Assembly: GCA_910588335.1 (NCBI GenBank)
Contig: CAJUQV010000029.1
Coordinates: 1-31,431 of the forward strand
Length of the DNA: 31,431 nt
Origin: an uncultured Ruminiclostridium sp.
GTDB lineage: Bacteria > Bacillota > Clostridia > Oscillospirales > Ruminococcaceae
Direction of reading: 5' to 3'
How positions within the stretch are numbered: position 1 is the stretch's first letter; every line of letters begins with the position of its first letter. Below are positions 30,589-31,431 of this stretch, one piece after another. The position numbers and the translations under genes are program-made. Below the pieces are notes generated by a model, which did no database searches, was not told where the DNA came from, and saw only the letters and a program-made list of their open reading frames with translations.

Positions 30589-31413
30589 ATGAACCACGAT
30601 CTGACAAAAATTACGGAAAATTTTCTCGAAGTCATGAAAAACAATGAAGGAGTAATTGGTGCATGGAGCTTCGGCTCGTCTGCCCGCGATATGTCCGATG
30701 AATATTCCGACGCCGATATTGTTTTTTTAATCAATGGAAGTAAATTTAAAAAAACGGAAAATAAACTTGAAACTTTAATTTTACAGATATGCGATGACGT
30801 ACTTCTTTGTTATGAGGAAGAGTTTAACGGAGATTCAATAATCAATAACGGTTATCTTATAAAAAAGGATGACAACATTTTCCAGCTTGATATTTTTCTT
30901 ATCAACAATGACAGAAAAGACGACTTTATATGTAAAATTCATTACACCGATCTGTCGGAAAAAGATATCCTGTTTGATCCGTACGGTCAAATCATGGCTC
31001 TGTGCGAAAGCTGTCCTCACGGATGCTTCCGCAGCGGAAATCCAAACGAGTTTATAACAATTTATCTCTATCATTTATATATGAGCGCAAAATATATTGC
31101 CAGAAATGATTACTTTAAGCTCCACTATGTGATGAGAACGCTCTTTGACGCTCACGCTTCCCTTTTACTTTCTTTTTATGATAATATAAAATGGGGCGGA
31201 GAAGCAAATAAGCTTAATTTTATTCCAAAAGAAAAACAGGATCACTTGAAAAATTATTTTTGCTGCACGGATTTTCGAGTGAATAAATCCAATGTACTTA
31301 AAGGAATTGAGTATTTTAAAACGGATATTGAAGAATTAAGTATTGATACCAAAAAACATATTGATAATCTTAACGAAATAAAAAATTATTGGCTCAGAAT
31401 AGTCACAGTTTAA
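30589..31413 (+). CDS. Nucleotidyltransferase-fold protein
   Basis: A 274-residue protein with an N-terminal polymerase-beta-like nucleotidyltransferase domain. The signature is FGSSARDMSDEYSDADIVFL with G29, S30 and the metal-binding D41 and D43; a third Asp is in NIFQLDIFLIN near residue 99-104. The C-terminal half (about 140-274) is helical. The overall size resembles aminoglycoside or lincosamide nucleotidyltransferases, but I cannot assign it to a resistance family, and a housekeeping or unknown role is equally likely. The ATG at 30589 is chosen because AAAAGGAAA precedes it; a longer in-frame reading overlaps the four-TM gene. Confidence 0.85.
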   Translation: MNHDLTKITENFLEVMKNNEGVIGAWSFGSSARDMSDEYSDADIVFLINGSKFKKTENKLETLILQICDDVLLCYEEEFNGDSIINNGYLIKKDDNIFQLDIFLINNDRKDDFICKIHYTDLSEKDILFDPYGQIMALCESCPHGCFRSGNPNEFITIYLYHLYMSAKYIARNDYFKLHYVMRTLFDAHASLLLSFYDNIKWGGEANKLNFIPKEKQDHLKNYFCCTDFRVNKSNVLKGIEYFKTDIEELSIDTKKHIDNLNEIKNYWLRIVTV

Positions 31414-31431
31414 AGAAGGATCAGTATCATT

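Noticed and set aside
30589..31413. Calling the nucleotidyltransferase an aminoglycoside or lincosamide resistance gene
   Set aside because: Only the general nucleotidyltransferase signature is visible; substrate-specific motifs of known resistance families could not be matched by eye.

Overview
The window looks like a chromosomal segment of an anaerobic, low-to-mid GC Firmicute of the class Clostridia, most likely a gut Oscillospirales/Ruminococcus-type bacterium. I infer this from the complete clostridial-style FAS II cluster that uses FabK as enoyl reductase, a trimeric NAD-linked [FeFe] hydrogenase operon, Shine-Dalgarno sites of the AAGAAAGGA or GGAGG type, and sigma-A promoters with TTGACA/TATAAT boxes. 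No species can be named from the sequence alone.

Layout. Positions 1-2200 hold a response regulator/histidine kinase pair on the minus strand. Upstream of it lies a decayed fragment of a second, different response regulator, which ends at a palindromic repeat. A HAD phosphatase (2358-3143, plus) converges on the fatty acid operon at a bidirectional terminator. From 12701 down to 3205 (minus strand) runs fabH-fabK-fabG-fabF-accB-fabZ-accC-accD-methyltransferase-accA-acpP. This supplies malonyl-CoA formation and every elongation step except malonyl transfer. The missing step, fabD, is divergently transcribed at 12975 and heads a plus-strand operon with aroE, aroK, an amidohydrolase, a two-TM protein and a fumarase alpha subunit (to 18000).

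Positions 18001-18600 are a pile-up of nested palindromic repeats plus a 20-bp perfect hairpin. After that come, on the minus strand, two tandem aspartoacylase/succinylglutamate-desuccinylase paralogues (the second has lost its zinc ligands) and galE. A tRNA-Arg(CCG) gene follows on the plus strand. A minus-strand operon of a GH13 glycosidase, a HAD phosphatase/phosphoglucomutase-like enzyme and a small tautomerase follows. From 24704 to 29747 (plus) is the hydrogenase operon: NuoE-like hydC, a stand-alone HATPase-fold protein, a small ferredoxin-like protein, hydB and hydA. The window ends with a four-TM hypothetical protein, whose leader carries an inserted 167-bp inverted-repeat element, and a nucleotidyltransferase.

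The most unusual material is: (i) a family of short palindromic elements with TATAC(C/T)AA termini at five intergenic loci, one copy interrupted by a second element flanked by a 9-bp duplication; (ii) the pseudoenzyme-like aspartoacylase paralogue, whose stop codon lies in a repeat terminus; (iii) a fumarase alpha subunit without an adjacent beta subunit; (iv) the methyltransferase inside the acetyl-CoA carboxylase genes; and (v) the HATPase protein within the hydrogenase operon. All family assignments come from reading motifs by eye; no database search was run.
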